64,000 bases of DNA from NCBI GenBank assembly GCA_958295825.1, contig OY282375.1:3271489-3335488 (forward strand), given 5' to 3'. Of this stretch, positions 19,168 through 30,339 are shown in pieces. The notes under the pieces were generated by a model. That model searched no databases. It was not told the origin of the DNA and worked only from the letters and a program-made list of their open reading frames with translations. The translations under genes and the position numbers were made by a program. Origin of the DNA: an uncultured Candidatus Entotheonella sp. (GTDB taxonomy: Bacteria; Tectomicrobia; Entotheonellia; Entotheonellales; Entotheonellaceae). Position 1 is the first letter of the stretch, and each line of letters starts with the position of its first letter.

Positions 19168-20091
19168 TCAACTGCCGCCCAGGCGGGCGCCGGGTTGCAG
19201 TCCGGCTTCCTGGGCGAAGGCGGTGGCGGCCATTTTCTTGCCGCCGGCGGGCCGGACGCGCTGGATGGCAAGGTGGCCGCCTAATGCGGCAACGGTGATG
19301 CCGTCTTCATCCACGGCGGTCACTTCACCGGGCAGGCTGTCGGCTGCGCCGGGGAGCTTGCGGGCCTCGTAGATCTGTACCTCCTGCCCGGCGTACGTGC
19401 TCCAGGCGCCGGGTTGCGGGTCGGCGCCGCGGATGAGATTCCACACCGTGTCGAGAGGTTGTTTCCAGTCGATCTCGACCTGTTCCTTGCGGCACCAGCC
19501 TTCGTAGGTGGCGTCCGCCTCGTTCTGTGGGATTCGAGGCGCCGTACCGTCTCGGACCTGATCTACCGCTTCCAGCATCGCCTCCACCCCCAAGGGGTAA
19601 AGCTGGTCGAAATAGAGGCTTCCCAGCGTATCCGTCTCGGCGATATCGACGGTTTTCTGCAGCAGGATCGGCCCCGTGTCGAGCCCATTGTCCGGCCAGA
19701 AAATCGTCAGGCCCGTTTGCTTCTCTCCCCAGATGATCGGCCAGTTGATCGAACTCGGTCCGCGGTGGCGCGGCAACAGCGACGGGTGATACTGAATGGT
19801 GCCGAGGCGCGGCAGGTTCAAGACCTCTTCGGGGACGAACAGCGTCACGTAGGCCATCACGCACAGGTCGCTTTCCAGCGCCGCGAAGGTGTCCCGCACT
19901 TCCGGCCTACGGTACGACTTGGGCTGGTACACCGGCAGGTTGTGGGCCTCGGCGGCTTCCTGCAGCGGATCGACGCGCCCGCCGGGGGCAGCCGGGGCGC
20001 AGAACACGCCGACGACGGCCTCGCCGCGGTTCAGCAATGCTTCCAGAACGCTTTTGCCGAAGGCTTGTTGGCCGTGGACAACGATTCGCAT
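19168..20091 (-). CDS. Formyltransferase-family protein (Fmt / 10-formyl-THF hydrolase-like)
   Basis: 307 residues. The formyltransferase N-terminal domain contains YHPSLLPRHRGPSSINWPI (catalytic His with the SLLP-R-RG loop) and the catalytic Asp in NGLDTGPILLQ. The C-terminal subdomain begins near WCRKEQVEIDWKQP (formyl_trans_C). The INWPIIWGEKQTG context is closer to the hydrolase domain of 10-formyltetrahydrofolate dehydrogenase or UDP-4-amino-arabinose formyltransferases than to housekeeping Fmt. It probably transfers or hydrolyses the formyl group of 10-formyl-THF; the acceptor is unknown. It lies 31 bp downstream of xthA on the same strand. Confidence 0.8.
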   Translation of the reverse strand: MRIVVHGQQAFGKSVLEALLNRGEAVVGVFCAPAAPGGRVDPLQEAAEAHNLPVYQPKSYRRPEVRDTFAALESDLCVMAYVTLFVPEEVLNLPRLGTIQYHPSLLPRHRGPSSINWPIIWGEKQTGLTIFWPDNGLDTGPILLQKTVDIAETDTLGSLYFDQLYPLGVEAMLEAVDQVRDGTAPRIPQNEADATYEGWCRKEQVEIDWKQPLDTVWNLIRGADPQPGAWSTYAGQEVQIYEARKLPGAADSLPGEVTAVDEDGITVAALGGHLAIQRVRPAGGKKMAATAFAQEAGLQPGARLGGS

Positions 20092-20122
20092 GTCATTTTC
20101 TCCTTCGTGGTATGTCGGACCT

Positions 20123-20884
20123 TTATGGATTCAATGTAATGCCAACCGGGCAGTGGTCCGATCCGTACACGTCCGTCAGGATCGAGGCGGATTCGAGGCG
20201 GGGTAGCAGGGCGGCGGATACCATGACGTAATCAATGCGCCAGCCGACGTTGCGTTCGCGCGCGCCGCCCATTTGCCGCCACCAGGTGTATTGGTGCCGC
20301 TCGTCGGGGTGCAGGCGGCGAAACGTGTCGATGAAGCCCGCGCTGACGAAGTCGTCGAAGCCGCTGCGCTCCTCCCGCGTATAGCCGTGATGGCCCTCGT
20401 TTTCCTTGGGCCGGGCGAGGTCGCTCTCGGTGTGCGCGACGTTGAAGTCGCCGCTGAACACCACCGGCTTGCGCTTCTCCAACTTCTTCAAATAGGCGAG
20501 GAAGGCGCGGTCCCACTCCTGGCGCTCATCCAGGCGGCTCAGGTCGCGCTTGGCGTTGGGCACGTACACCGAGGCAACGTAGAAATCGTCGAACTCCGCG
20601 GTCACCAGCCGCCCCTCGCTGTCGCAGGATGCCATGCCGATGCCGTAGCTCACGGACACCGGCTCGCGCTTGGAAAAAATCGCCGTGCCGGCGTAGCCCT
20701 TCTTTTCGGCGCTGTGCCAGTACTGGTAGGGGTGGGACGGCAGATTGAGGTCCACCTGCTGCGGGTGGGCCTTGGTCTCTTGCAGGCAGATGACGTCCGG
20801 GTCGTGGGCCGCGACGAACGGCAGAAAAAGGTTTTTGCGCAGCACCGCGCGGATGCCGTTCACGTTCCACGAAATCAGCTTCAT
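20123..20884 (-). CDS. xthA: Exodeoxyribonuclease III / AP endonuclease
   Basis: 253 residues from ATG 20884 (GGAG 7 nt upstream); a longer frame adds 11 non-conserved residues. Complete ExoIII signature: MKLISWNVNGIRA, catalytic Glu in CLQETKAHPQQ, GDFNVAHTESDLARP, the W-R-I-D-Y motif in NVGWRIDYVMVS and the terminal SDHCPVGI with the catalytic His. It repairs abasic sites and 3' blocked ends. Confidence 0.95.
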   Translation of the reverse strand: MKLISWNVNGIRAVLRKNLFLPFVAAHDPDVICLQETKAHPQQVDLNLPSHPYQYWHSAEKKGYAGTAIFSKREPVSVSYGIGMASCDSEGRLVTAEFDDFYVASVYVPNAKRDLSRLDERQEWDRAFLAYLKKLEKRKPVVFSGDFNVAHTESDLARPKENEGHHGYTREERSGFDDFVSAGFIDTFRRLHPDERHQYTWWRQMGGARERNVGWRIDYVMVSAALLPRLESASILTDVYGSDHCPVGITLNP

Positions 20885-21090
20885 CGAGAAACTCCAGGAG
20901 GGATGCCCCGGTCTCACACAAGATAGCCCGGAGGATTGTAAAGGGTGTCCGCCGAGGCGGTCAAATGGCGCCTAGTATCGCCGTTTGACGGGCGCGCTGC
21001 GGCCCTGTATGCTCGCTCTCTGCGCCGCGGATGAATGACAGTTCCACACCGCCAACGCCGCGGCCTGCTGCAAACATTAGGATGATACGA

Positions 21091-22413
21091 ATGGCCCCCC
21101 AGATTGCCCCTGCTAGGCGGTTCTTCTTTGGTTGGGTCGTCCTGGCCGCCTGTTTTCTCATCACCTTTCTGGCCTCCGGCACCATGATGGCCTTCGGCAT
21201 TTTCATCAACCCGATGGCCGACGACATGGGCTGGTCGCACAGCGCCCTGTCGTTCACCTACGCCATCTCGGCCATCGTCAGCGGCCTCGGCATCCTGGGA
21301 GTCGGAACGCTGATGCACGCCTACAGCGTGCGCAAGCTGTTGCTGATCGGCACCCTCATTCACGGCGTCGGCCTGTACGCCACCAGCACCGTGACCACGG
21401 TGGAAGGCTTTTACTTCTGGTACGGCTTGGTGACCTCGCTGGGCCGCAGCGCCTTCCTGATTTCGACCGCTGCCCTGATCACCCGTTGGTTTGAAAAGCG
21501 TCAGGGCTTCGCGATGGGCCTGACGATGGCCGGCAACGGCTTGGGACCGTTCATCTTCTCGCCCCTGATTACCTGGGTGATTCTGCGCTGGGACTGGCAA
21601 ACGGCGTTCATCATGCTGAGCCTGACGGTGTCGGCCGCGTCGGTGCTGGCCTGCCTGTTCATCCGCAACTATCCGCACGAGATGGGGCTGGTGCCCTTCG
21701 GCGCCGACTCGAGCGCCACGCCGTCAACGGCATCGGCTGGCAGCAAGCGGTCCACCCGCTCGGTGTCGGTGGGTTCGGTGTGGCGAGACATCCTGCGCAT
21801 GGAGGGCTTCTGGACCCTCGCCGTCATCAACTTCTTTTGCTGCATGTGCCACTCCGTGCCGTTGGTGCACATCGTGGTATTCGCCCAGCACGCCGGTCTC
21901 TCCACCTTTGCCTCGGCCTGGGTGCTGGCCCTCATGTCGCTGTCGGCGGTGGCCGGACGGGTGGCCTGGGGCGTTTTCGCCGACCGCCATGGCGCACGTC
22001 TGACGCTCATTTTCACCCTGTTCATACAGGGCACCCTGGTTTTGTGGCTCGTCAACGCTGAAGACCCGGCGATCTTCTTCCTGTACGCGGTGTTCTGGGG
22101 CTTTGGCTACGGCGGCGTGAACACGCAATACGGCGTGGTGGCGCGCGAGATATACGGGCCGCGCGGCTTCGGGCCGGGCTATTCGGGCCAGATGTGTTTT
22201 GCGATGGTAGGCATGGCCACCGGCGGCTTCCTCGGCGGCTATCTCTATGACATCTCGAACGGCTACGCCGTATCCTGGATGATCAGCTTCGCCGCCGGAC
22301 TGGTGTCGGCGCTGCTGGCCATGGACCTGATGGCACAAAACGAAAAATCCCAAGCCGCGATGTCTGCATCGGCCGTCGAAACGCCCTCTCCCCTCCGCAC
22401 GACCCAAGCCTGA
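21091..22413 (+). CDS. MFS transporter, monocarboxylate / oxalate-formate antiporter type
   Basis: 440 residues from ATG 21091 (AGGA about 8 nt upstream); an ATG at 21031 would give 460 residues with a 20-residue Pro-rich extension. Twelve hydrophobic segments, opening RRFFFGWVVLAACFLITFL, with the MCT-like pattern GIFINPMADDMGWSHSALSFTYAIS and a central loop of about 45 residues rich in Ser/Thr. YGVVAREIYGPRGFGPGYSGQMCF in TM10-11 is typical of oxalate/formate-antiporter-like carriers. It probably exchanges small organic anions across the inner membrane; the substrate is not determinable. Confidence 0.88.
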   Translation: MAPQIAPARRFFFGWVVLAACFLITFLASGTMMAFGIFINPMADDMGWSHSALSFTYAISAIVSGLGILGVGTLMHAYSVRKLLLIGTLIHGVGLYATSTVTTVEGFYFWYGLVTSLGRSAFLISTAALITRWFEKRQGFAMGLTMAGNGLGPFIFSPLITWVILRWDWQTAFIMLSLTVSAASVLACLFIRNYPHEMGLVPFGADSSATPSTASAGSKRSTRSVSVGSVWRDILRMEGFWTLAVINFFCCMCHSVPLVHIVVFAQHAGLSTFASAWVLALMSLSAVAGRVAWGVFADRHGARLTLIFTLFIQGTLVLWLVNAEDPAIFFLYAVFWGFGYGGVNTQYGVVAREIYGPRGFGPGYSGQMCFAMVGMATGGFLGGYLYDISNGYAVSWMISFAAGLVSALLAMDLMAQNEKSQAAMSASAVETPSPLRTTQA

Positions 22414-22808
22414 AGCGCGTCAAACGGCACGACCCGCCGCGGTAATCAACGATGGAATGTTAATGAATGCGGTAGCGAGGCCCGCAGCGCCAAGGGCTAC
22501 CTGATCCTGCCATTACGATGCCGAAGCAACTTCCCGCTACTCACCCCGCAGGTGCCGGGTGCCTGAGCGGGTGCAGAAGGGCGGCGTAATATCGCTCTGT
22601 TCGACGCTGGTTTGGAGTACCGGGCGCGCTAGAGGGCGGATGCCAAGGGGCTATGGAGGTCGAGCGCAACCGCTGGCAGGAACCCGGCGTTTTCTGGTCG
22701 CCGGCGCCAAAGACCAGGAAGCGAGAGACAAGCCCGGCGCCGCCAATGTCTGGCGACTCGAAAATCGGAGAGTCGGGAGGTATGCGCTATGATGTACAAA
22801 ATGATTCT
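22414..22808. other. Non-coding stretch before the transposase remnant
   Basis: About 395 bp with no convincing gene. Frames here lack ribosome binding sites and recognisable protein similarity. It grades into transposon debris. Confidence 0.4.
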
Positions 22809-23149
22809 GCACCGTCGCACCGCCAAGCGACCGCCCAGATACAGGGCATGAGCCAACAGCACAACCAGCGAACACAAGCTCAGCAGGCACGGCGTGGTCC
22901 GTTCCATCGCCAAGGCCGACCCCTGACGCTGCGTCTCAAAGCCCAAGTGGGCGCGACTTTTCTCGAACGTCGTCTCGATACTCCAGCGGTCGAGGGTCCT
23001 GGGCAGCACCGGCTGGCCGCTGCGGTACCGCAGCGCCGTTCGATAACTAACGCCACCCCCCGGATCACTTGGCGTGTCCACTGGGCGATGGTCTTGTGTC
23101 TCAGCCCCAGGCGCTCACCGACCTGGGGCGTTGGTGCCGGTACGCTCAA
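22809..23149 (-). pseudogene. DDE transposase remnant (same family as the fragment at 42905-43245)
   Basis: Reading 23081 to 22809 on the minus strand gives RWSIETTFEKSRAHLGFETQ then ERTTPCLLSLCSLVVLLAHAL and GGRLAVRRC, the C-terminal catalytic region (Glu of DDE in IETTFE) of a DDE transposase. A further piece (RHKTIAQWTRQVIRGVALV) lies in another frame just upstream. The transposase C-terminus is missing after RLAVRRC. Frameshifts and truncation make it inactive. Confidence 0.75.
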
Positions 23150-23335
23150 AACGGGTCAGGCCCAGCAATACATCGTCCATGGCGGCGTGCGGACCCGGGT
23201 CAGAACGATCCAGCGCAGCCCGCTGGTGCTTACGGAACGCTTGCGGCTGGCGGCCAAGGGGTCACGATATGGCTTCTCGGACCAACTGTCGTATGAGTCG
23301 CCGGCTTGGCACGGGGAGTCAATGGGGATGCCTCT

Positions 23336-23398
23336 CTGGGAGCGCGGGCATCTTGCCCGCAGGGTTCCGCTTAGCGGGCTGGAAGCCCGCGCTCCCAG
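23336..23398. repeat. Imperfect palindrome, GGGAGCGCGGGC...GCCCGCGCTCCC type
   Basis: CTGGGAGCGCGGGC at the left end and GCCCGCGCTCCCAG at the right end form a 14-bp inverted repeat. A second inner pair (TTGCCCGC / GCGGGCTGG) makes a double-hairpin structure of about 63 nt. Such GGGAGCGCGGGCATCTTGCCCGC elements are common miniature repeats in GC-rich bacteria. Confidence 0.7.
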
Positions 23399-23599
23399 GC
23401 ATGGGAAGCGCGGCGATGAGGCCGCCAAGCGACTTCTGAACCGGCCAGAACAAGGGCGGGATCACTCACAAATACCCTCTTCGTGTCGATCGCTTGAATG
23501 TCAACAGGCCCTGGCACATGTACCCGCCCCGCCCGCCCGCACCGTCGCATCGCCAATTTCGGCCGCGACCGCAAGATGCGTCCGTAGCGCGCCGTCCCG

Positions 23600-23843
23600 G
23601 AGGTTTCTTCTGAACCTCATCCCGGTTGACGTGGACGACCTTCCCGACCACCGCAAGCGGCATGGGTTCGACAATCTCGACTTCCACTTCAACGACCACA
23701 AGCCGCCGTTGACCGAACGATACGCAGCCGTGCGCGAGCTGCCCGACTACGCCATCGCCTACGTCCGCAGCGGCCAGTTCGTCGTCAACGAGGACGGCTC
23801 CACCACACGCCTCTGGGAAGAGGAGATTCGCTTCGATGAGTAG
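23600..23843 (+). pseudogene. C-terminal fragment of an unidentified protein
   Basis: The frame ending at the TGA... stop before 23844 encodes a coherent segment (IPVDVDDLPDHRKRHGFDN, LDFHFNDHKPPLTERYAAV, YAIAYVRSGQFVVNEDG, RLWEEEIRFDE) with protein-like composition. It has no credible start and is fused upstream to IS debris. I do not recognise the family. It may be the tail of a gene displaced by transposition. Confidence 0.4.
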
Positions 23844-23974
23844 CCGGACGACGGCCGGCGCCTCCCGGCCCCACGTCGCGGTGATCGGCGGCCTCGCCGG
23901 CAGTTTCGCCGCCGGCGCGCCGTTTTTCTTGAAGCTGATGCCGTGGCGCTGGAAGAATCGCCACCCGGCCGCCG

Positions 23975-24185
23975 ATGCCGAGTGTCGCCGCTTTTGTGGA
24001 AAATGCCATCAACACAGTTGTCGGCAAACGATTCTGCAAGCGTCAGCGGATGCGGTGGTCGAAAGGTGGCGTCCACCTCGTGTTGCAGACCCGAGCGCGG
24101 AGCCTCGACGGCGCGCTGCGGGAGAAGTTCGAGCAATGGTACCCAGGACTGAGAGGCGGAGACAGGCACTCGCAGTTGAGGCATA
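23975..24185 (+). pseudogene. C-terminal remnant of a second, unrelated transposase
   Basis: The frame reads FVENAINTVVGKRFCKRQRM, RWSKGGVHLVLQTRARSLDG and FEQWYPGL. This KRF-K-Q-MRW-x-x-G-x-H-LLQ-R-L-x-G...WYPG pattern is the C-terminus of a proteobacterial transposase group (ISNCY/ISKra4-like; family not certain). The N-terminal part is gone. Confidence 0.6.
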
Positions 24186-24203
24186 CGCTGCAGCCCCCCG
24201 CTT

Positions 24204-25727
24204 TCACACCCCTGGCACATCACTCTTAGCGTTGCCGGCCGGCTGCCAGCGCAGCACCGGCCGACGCGCGGCGCGGGTTTCGTCGAGGCGGCGACGGGGG
24301 GCGTGATGCGGCGCCTCACTGAGCGCAACGCCCGCCTTTGCCCGCTCGGCCAAACCCTGCATGATGGCGGTGAAGCGATCGAGACTTGCCCGGGTTTCCG
24401 TCTCAGTCGGCTCGACCAGCATCGCGCCATGTACCACCAGCGGGAAATAGACGGTCATCGGATGCAGGCCCTCGTCGATCATCGCCTTGGCGATGTCGAG
24501 CGTGGTAACGCCGCTGTCGCGGAGCGAGCGGTCGTCGAACAGCGCCTCGTGCATGGCCGGACCGGCATGGGCGAAGGGCGCGGAAAACGCGCCTTCCAGC
24601 CGCCGCAGCAGATAGTTGGCGTTCAGCACGGCATCGCCGGAGACTTGGCGCAGCCCGTCGGAACCGTGGCTCATCAGGTAGGCGAGCGCGCGCACGAACA
24701 TGCCCATCTGGCCGTGAAAGGCCTTCATCCGTCCGAGGGTGGCGCCGTTCGCCTCCTCCAGGCGCAGCAGGCCGTCCTCCTCGACAATACGCGGCACCGG
24801 CGCATAGGGCGCGAGCGCCTCCGAGAACACGACCGGCCCCGCGCCCGGCCCGCCGCCGCCATGCGGCGTCGAGAAGGTTTTGTGCAGATTGAGGTGCATG
24901 GCGTCGATGCCGAGATCGCCCGGCCGCACCCGCCCGACAATGGCGTTGAAGTTCGCGCCGTCACAATAGAAATAGCCGCCGGCCTCATGCACGGCGTCGG
25001 CGATGCGGTGGATGTCGTTCTCGAACACGCCGCAGGTGTTGGGATTGGTGAGCATGACCGCGGCGATGCCGTCCTCCAGCAGCGCCTCGAAGCGGGCGGG
25101 GTCGACCCGGCCGCGCGCGTCCTCCGGAATCGAAACGACTTGGAAGCCGAGCGCGGCGGCGGTTGCGGGGTTGGTGCCGTGGGCTGAATCGGGCACCAGC
25201 ACGCGGCGTCGCGCCGCGCTCTCCTCCCCCTGCGCATCCAGCGCCGCGCGGATGGCCATCATGCCGCAAAGCTCACCATGCGCGCCCGCACCGGGGGTGA
25301 GCGCGACACAGGGCATGCCGGTCAACGCCATCAGCCAGCGTTGCAGCTCGCGGCAAAGTCTGAGCGCTCCCTGCACGCTGGATTCCGGCTGCAGCGGATG
25401 GATGTCCGCGAAACCGGGCAGCCGCGCCAGCCGCTCATTCAGACGCGGATTGTGCTTCATGGTGCAGGAGCCGAGCGGGAAGAGTCCGGTGTCGATACCG
25501 TAGTTCTTCTGCGACAGCCGGGTGTAATGGCGCACGACGGTCGGCTCCGCGAGGCTCGGCAGGCCGATGGCGTCCTCGCGGGCGAGGGCGCCCAGCCGGT
25601 CCACCCTTGCCTCGACCTCCGGCCAGTCGACGCCGAGCGCGCCCGGGCTGTCCTGCTCGAAAATCAGCGGCTCTTCGATATGGAGGCCGCGGTCGCCGGA
25701 GATGGTGTCGTGGAATGCGTCGGTCAT
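24204..25727 (-). CDS. gcvPB: Glycine dehydrogenase (decarboxylating) subunit 2, P-protein beta
   Basis: 507 residues. The PLP lysine lies in [20 protein letters not shown]. Also [35 protein letters not shown] and [13 protein letters not shown], all hallmark P-protein C-half motifs. It forms the alpha2-beta2 glycine decarboxylase with GcvPA, moving the aminomethyl group onto lipoyl-GcvH. It overlaps the gcvPA stop by 4 nt (ATGA), implying translational coupling. The C-terminus is longer than usual and ends in a low-complexity basic tail ([17 protein letters not shown]...), adjoining the IS graveyard. Confidence 0.96.
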   Translation of the reverse strand: MTDAFHDTISGDRGLHIEEPLIFEQDSPGALGVDWPEVEARVDRLGALAREDAIGLPSLAEPTVVRHYTRLSQKNYGIDTGLFPLGSCTMKHNPRLNERLARLPGFADIHPLQPESSVQGALRLCRELQRWLMALTGMPCVALTPGAGAHGELCGMMAIRAALDAQGEESAARRRVLVPDSAHGTNPATAAALGFQVVSIPEDARGRVDPARFEALLEDGIAAVMLTNPNTCGVFENDIHRIADAVHEAGGYFYCDGANFNAIVGRVRPGDLGIDAMHLNLHKTFSTPHGGGGPGAGPVVFSEALAPYAPVPRIVEEDGLLRLEEANGATLGRMKAFHGQMGMFVRALAYLMSHGSDGLRQVSGDAVLNANYLLRRLEGAFSAPFAHAGPAMHEALFDDRSLRDSGVTTLDIAKAMIDEGLHPMTVYFPLVVHGAMLVEPTETETRASLDRFTAIMQGLAERAKAGVALSEAPHHAPRRRLDETRAARRPVLRWQPAGNAKSDVPGV

Positions 25728-27043
25728 CTGAGCGCCTCCGCCAAGGCCGCGAGGTCGTCCCCGTCTGTCGTCTCGGTCACCGCGACCAGCAGCAGGTCGT
25801 CGAGGGCGGTGCCGGGATGAAGCCGGGAGACCGGCACGCCGGCGAGAATGCCTTCGCCCGCGAGGCGCTCGACCGCCGCCGCCGCATCACCGTCGAGGCG
25901 GACCGTGAACTCGTTGAAGAATGAGGGCGTCACGACGCGCCGGCCGAGCCGGTCGGCGAGCTCCGCCGCCCGCGCGTGATTGAGCGACGCCAGACGCTTC
26001 AGCCCGGTCTCACCGAGCAGGGTCAGATGGATGGTGAAGGCGAGCGCGCAGAGGCCGGAATTGGTGCAGATATTGCTCGTCGCGCGCTCGCGTCGGATAT
26101 GCTGCTCACGCGTCGCCAGGGTGAGCACATAACCGCGCCGCCCCTCGGCATCGACGGTCTCGCCGCAGAGCCGCCCCGGCATCTGGCGCAGGTGGCGCGT
26201 GCGCGTGGCGAACAAGCCGAGATGCGGACCGCCGAAGCTCATCGGATTGCCGAGCGATTGGCCTTCCGCGGCCACGATGTCGGCCCCCATCGCTCCCGGC
26301 GGCCGGAGCGCACCGAGCGCGACGATCTCCGTGACCACGACGACTAGCAGGGCGCCCTTGGCGTGCGCGGCCTCCGCCAGCTCCGAGTAGTCTGCGATAT
26401 TGCCGAACAGGTCGGGATACTGGACCACAACGCAGGAGGTCTCGGCGTCAATCCGCCGTGCCAAGGCCTCGCCGCCTTGCGGTTGCGGTGGGGCGCAGTC
26501 GAGCGTGAAGCCCTGAAAGCGGGCGAGCGTCGCCGCGGTGTCGCGGTAATGCGGATGCAGATTGCCGGAGACCACCGCCTTCGAGCGGCGCGCTACCCGA
26601 TTCGCCATCATGACCGCCTCGGCGGTCGCGGTCGCGCCGTCATACATGGAGGCGTTGGCGACCTCCATGCCGGTCAGCAGGCAGACTTGGGTCTGGAACT
26701 CGAACAGATATTGCAGCGTGCCCTGGGCGATTTCGGGCTGATAGGGCGTGTAGGAGGTGAGAAACTCGCCGCGTTGGATCAGATGGTCCACGGCTGCGGG
26801 GATATGATGACGATAGGTGCCGGCGCCGCAGAAGAAGGGGCTGGCGCCGGCCGGGCGGTTCTGTGCCGCAAGCCGGGAGAGGCGCTTCTCCACCTCGTAT
26901 TCACTCGCATGTGGCGGCAGGTTCACCGGCTCTGCCAGTAGCGCCTCTTCCGGCACGTCGGCGAACAGCGCCTCGACCGACGGCATGCCGATCGCCTCAA
27001 GCATTACCCGCCGGTCGGCCTCGGTGATCGGCAGGTAGCGCAT
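25724..27043 (-). CDS. gcvPA: Glycine dehydrogenase (decarboxylating) subunit 1, P-protein alpha
   Basis: 439 residues. Starts [20 protein letters not shown] with [39 protein letters not shown] and [14 protein letters not shown], the typical GcvPA N-half. The ATG overlaps the gcvH stop (TAATG). The two-subunit P-protein, rather than one roughly 950-residue chain, is common in alphaproteobacteria, Gram-positives and many deep lineages but not in enteric bacteria. Confidence 0.96.
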   Translation of the reverse strand: MRYLPITEADRRVMLEAIGMPSVEALFADVPEEALLAEPVNLPPHASEYEVEKRLSRLAAQNRPAGASPFFCGAGTYRHHIPAAVDHLIQRGEFLTSYTPYQPEIAQGTLQYLFEFQTQVCLLTGMEVANASMYDGATATAEAVMMANRVARRSKAVVSGNLHPHYRDTAATLARFQGFTLDCAPPQPQGGEALARRIDAETSCVVVQYPDLFGNIADYSELAEAAHAKGALLVVVVTEIVALGALRPPGAMGADIVAAEGQSLGNPMSFGGPHLGLFATRTRHLRQMPGRLCGETVDAEGRRGYVLTLATREQHIRRERATSNICTNSGLCALAFTIHLTLLGETGLKRLASLNHARAAELADRLGRRVVTPSFFNEFTVRLDGDAAAAVERLAGEGILAGVPVSRLHPGTALDDLLLVAVTETTDGDDLAALAEALR

Positions 27044-27423
27044 TATTCGATCTCCTCGACGAAGGCCCGGTAGGCGTCCCCGTCGAGGAGCTCGGCGAGC
27101 TCGCCCTCATCGGCGAGCCGTATCCGGAAAAACCAGCCTTGGTCCTCGGCGGATTCGTTAACGAGATTCGGCTCCCCTTCCAGCCGGTCGTTCACGGCAA
27201 CGACCTCGCCGCTCACCGGCGCATAGACGTCATTCGCCGCCTTGGTGCTCTCGACCACCGCGGCGGCAGCTCCGCGCGCAAGATGCGCGCCGACTTCCGG
27301 CAGTTCGACAAAGACGACATCGCCCAATTGCGTCTGGGCGTAATCGGTGATGCCACAGACCGCGGCGCCGTTCTCCAGCCGTACCCATTCATGATCGCGG
27401 GTGTACCAAGTCTTCTGGGTCAT
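27043..27423 (-). CDS. gcvH: Glycine cleavage system H protein
   Basis: 126 residues from ATG 27423 ([17 protein letters not shown], the conserved start; a longer frame adds 16 unsupported residues). The lipoylation site is the Lys in [33 protein letters not shown] and [20 protein letters not shown] are family landmarks. It carries the aminomethyl intermediate between P- and T-proteins. It starts 8 bp after gcvT. Confidence 0.97.
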   Translation of the reverse strand: MTQKTWYTRDHEWVRLENGAAVCGITDYAQTQLGDVVFVELPEVGAHLARGAAAAVVESTKAANDVYAPVSGEVVAVNDRLEGEPNLVNESAEDQGWFFRIRLADEGELAELLDGDAYRAFVEEIE

Positions 27424-27431
27424 GGGTGCTC

Positions 27432-28511
27432 TCAGATACGGAAGTAGTTGTGGGGAACAAAGGGCAGGCACGCGACCCGGCCCGGCCGGACCTTGCCGCG
27501 GATATCGAAGGCAACGGGTGTGTCGGGTTTGGCAAGAGCGACCGGCAGATAGCCCATCGAGATCGGGCCGCCGAGCGTCGGACTGAAGGCGCCGCTGGTG
27601 ACGCGGCCGACCGCGGCGCCGTCCGCGTCCAGCACGGCCGTGTCCGCGCGCGCAATCACCCGCTCCTCGGGGCGAAGGCCGACGCGGCGCCGCGCGGGCG
27701 GGTGGTCGAGGATGCGGGCCGCGCCCGGGAAGTTGCGCTCCTGCCGTCGGCGCTTCGCCACGGTCCAGCCGAGACCGGCCTCGGTCGGGGTCGTCGTTTC
27801 GTCGATGTCATGGCCGTACAGACAGAGGCCAGCTTCGAGCCGCAGCGAGTCGCGCGCGCCAAGGCCCGCCCAAGCGACCGCGTCATGGGCGAGCAGCCGC
27901 GCGGCCAACGCCTCGGCGTCATCTTCCGCCACGGAAAGCTCAAAGCCATCTTCCCCGGTATAGCCGGAACGCGAGACGCGTACGGACAAGCCGCAGACCT
28001 CGGCCTCACGCCAGCTCATAAAGGCCATGTCCGCACAGGCGGCGAGCACTTCTGACGCCGCCGGCCCCTGAAGCGCCAGCAACGCGCGGTCCGGTTCCGG
28101 TACGACGTCCACCACCCTGCCCAGATGCCGGCTGAGATGGGTGATGTCGTGCTCCTTGCGCGCGGCGTTGACGACCAGCCGCAGGCCGTCTTTGGCGCGC
28201 GCTGCGATCAGGTCGTCGAGAATACCGCCGCTGTCGCTCGTGAACAGCGTATAGCGCATCTGTCCGGGCCCGAGACCCTGAATGTCACCCGGCACCAGCC
28301 TCTCCAGCGCCGCATCCGCGCCCGGTCCGACGAGGCGGACTTGACCCATATGGCTCACATCGAAGAGCGCGGCGCGGCTCCGCGCCTGCCGGTGCTCGGC
28401 GATATCGCCCGCGGGATAGCGCAGTGGTAGCTCATAGCCGGCGAAGGGCACCATGCGCGCGCCCGCCACCCGATGCATGTTGTGGAGCGGGGTTTTGAGA
28501 AGTTCAGTCAT
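27432..28511 (-). CDS. gcvT: Glycine cleavage system T protein (aminomethyltransferase)
   Basis: 359 residues from ATG 28511 (MTELLKTPLHNMHR) with AAGGGG about 8 nt upstream. The frame remains open 72 codons further, but that stretch is the riboswitch leader. FDVSHMGQVRLVGPGA, RYTLFTSDSGGILDDLI, SRSGYTGEDGFELS and the folate-binding region AGLGARDSLRLEAGLCLYGHDI are all present. It transfers the one-carbon unit to tetrahydrofolate, releasing ammonia. First gene of the gcvT-H-PA-PB operon. Confidence 0.97.
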   Translation of the reverse strand: MTELLKTPLHNMHRVAGARMVPFAGYELPLRYPAGDIAEHRQARSRAALFDVSHMGQVRLVGPGADAALERLVPGDIQGLGPGQMRYTLFTSDSGGILDDLIAARAKDGLRLVVNAARKEHDITHLSRHLGRVVDVVPEPDRALLALQGPAASEVLAACADMAFMSWREAEVCGLSVRVSRSGYTGEDGFELSVAEDDAEALAARLLAHDAVAWAGLGARDSLRLEAGLCLYGHDIDETTTPTEAGLGWTVAKRRRQERNFPGAARILDHPPARRRVGLRPEERVIARADTAVLDADGAAVGRVTSGAFSPTLGGPISMGYLPVALAKPDTPVAFDIRGKVRPGRVACLPFVPHNYFRI

Positions 28512-28519
28512 CGGCGGAC

Positions 28520-28712
28520 CCCTTGGCTTCCGAGGCCGCCCCGAATGGCCGGCCCGTCTGACCTGAAAGATTCCGGCGACGTCGTTGCGTCTTCGGTGGG
28601 GCGTGCGCGTCCGCTTTCCAGAGCCGTCTCCCCACGCGATCAGGGTGCCTGGAAGTTTCCGGGACGATTGCTCCTTCGGCGTCGGCTTGGTGACCGGACT
28701 CTCCGCACAGAT
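28520..28712 (-). promoter_or_regulatory. Tandem (two-aptamer) glycine riboswitch upstream of gcvT
   Basis: On the minus strand two aptamer cores follow each other. Aptamer 1 (about 28712-28613) has GCGGAGAG, the hallmark CGCCGAAGGAGCAA, GGAAACTTCCAGGCA and the closing CTCTGGAAAGC. Aptamer 2 (about 28611-28520) has CACCGAAGACGCAA, GGAATCTTTCAGGTCAGAC and a GGGGCGGCCTCGG closing strand. This order (GCCGAAGGxGCAA, CUxUCAGG, CUCUGGAxAGC linker, second CACCGAAG) is the classical glycine riboswitch, normally an ON switch for gcv. A TTGACA -35-like hexamer lies at 28750-28755 with a weak -10 near 28726-28732. The gcvT Shine-Dalgarno (AAGGGG) immediately follows aptamer 2. Confidence 0.88.
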
Positions 28713-28948
28713 CAACAACAATTCCATACTGACAGACGCGCCGCTTGCCTGTCAATGCACGACCTTTAGCTCGTTTGCACAAAATGGAGCGCCTTTCAGT
28801 CCCTTCCATCTGGGAGATGGTTAGGACGGAAACAGCTACCCCCCAGCTCGACGAGGAAGACAAGCCCGGGGAATTTTCACCCCGCTGGGATCAAGTCTCG
28901 ACGCGTTGCCGGCAAATCCCGGCGCGCCGGAGCGCACGTACCGGCCGT

Positions 28949-30136
<1,188 letters not shown>

Positions 30137-30339
30137 TCATCGGCCTCGTATTCGAACCGGACGCCAGCGAGGCGTTCCCCTGATAGAGGCCGGAGGCGAT
30201 CATCCGAACGATTCATTTCCGCGACTACATCACTAAGCCAATACTTCGGACAGGATTGAAGGCTGCATTTTGTCAAGGTAAGTGCATATGGCATCACCCG
30301 GTTAAGACCTGCAGCAGATAGCTGTGATTTCCCACCCAG

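Noticed and set aside
19168..20091. Naming the formyltransferase fmt
   Set aside because: No def neighbour, and the INWPIIWGEKQTG context is nearer to other formyl-THF enzymes.
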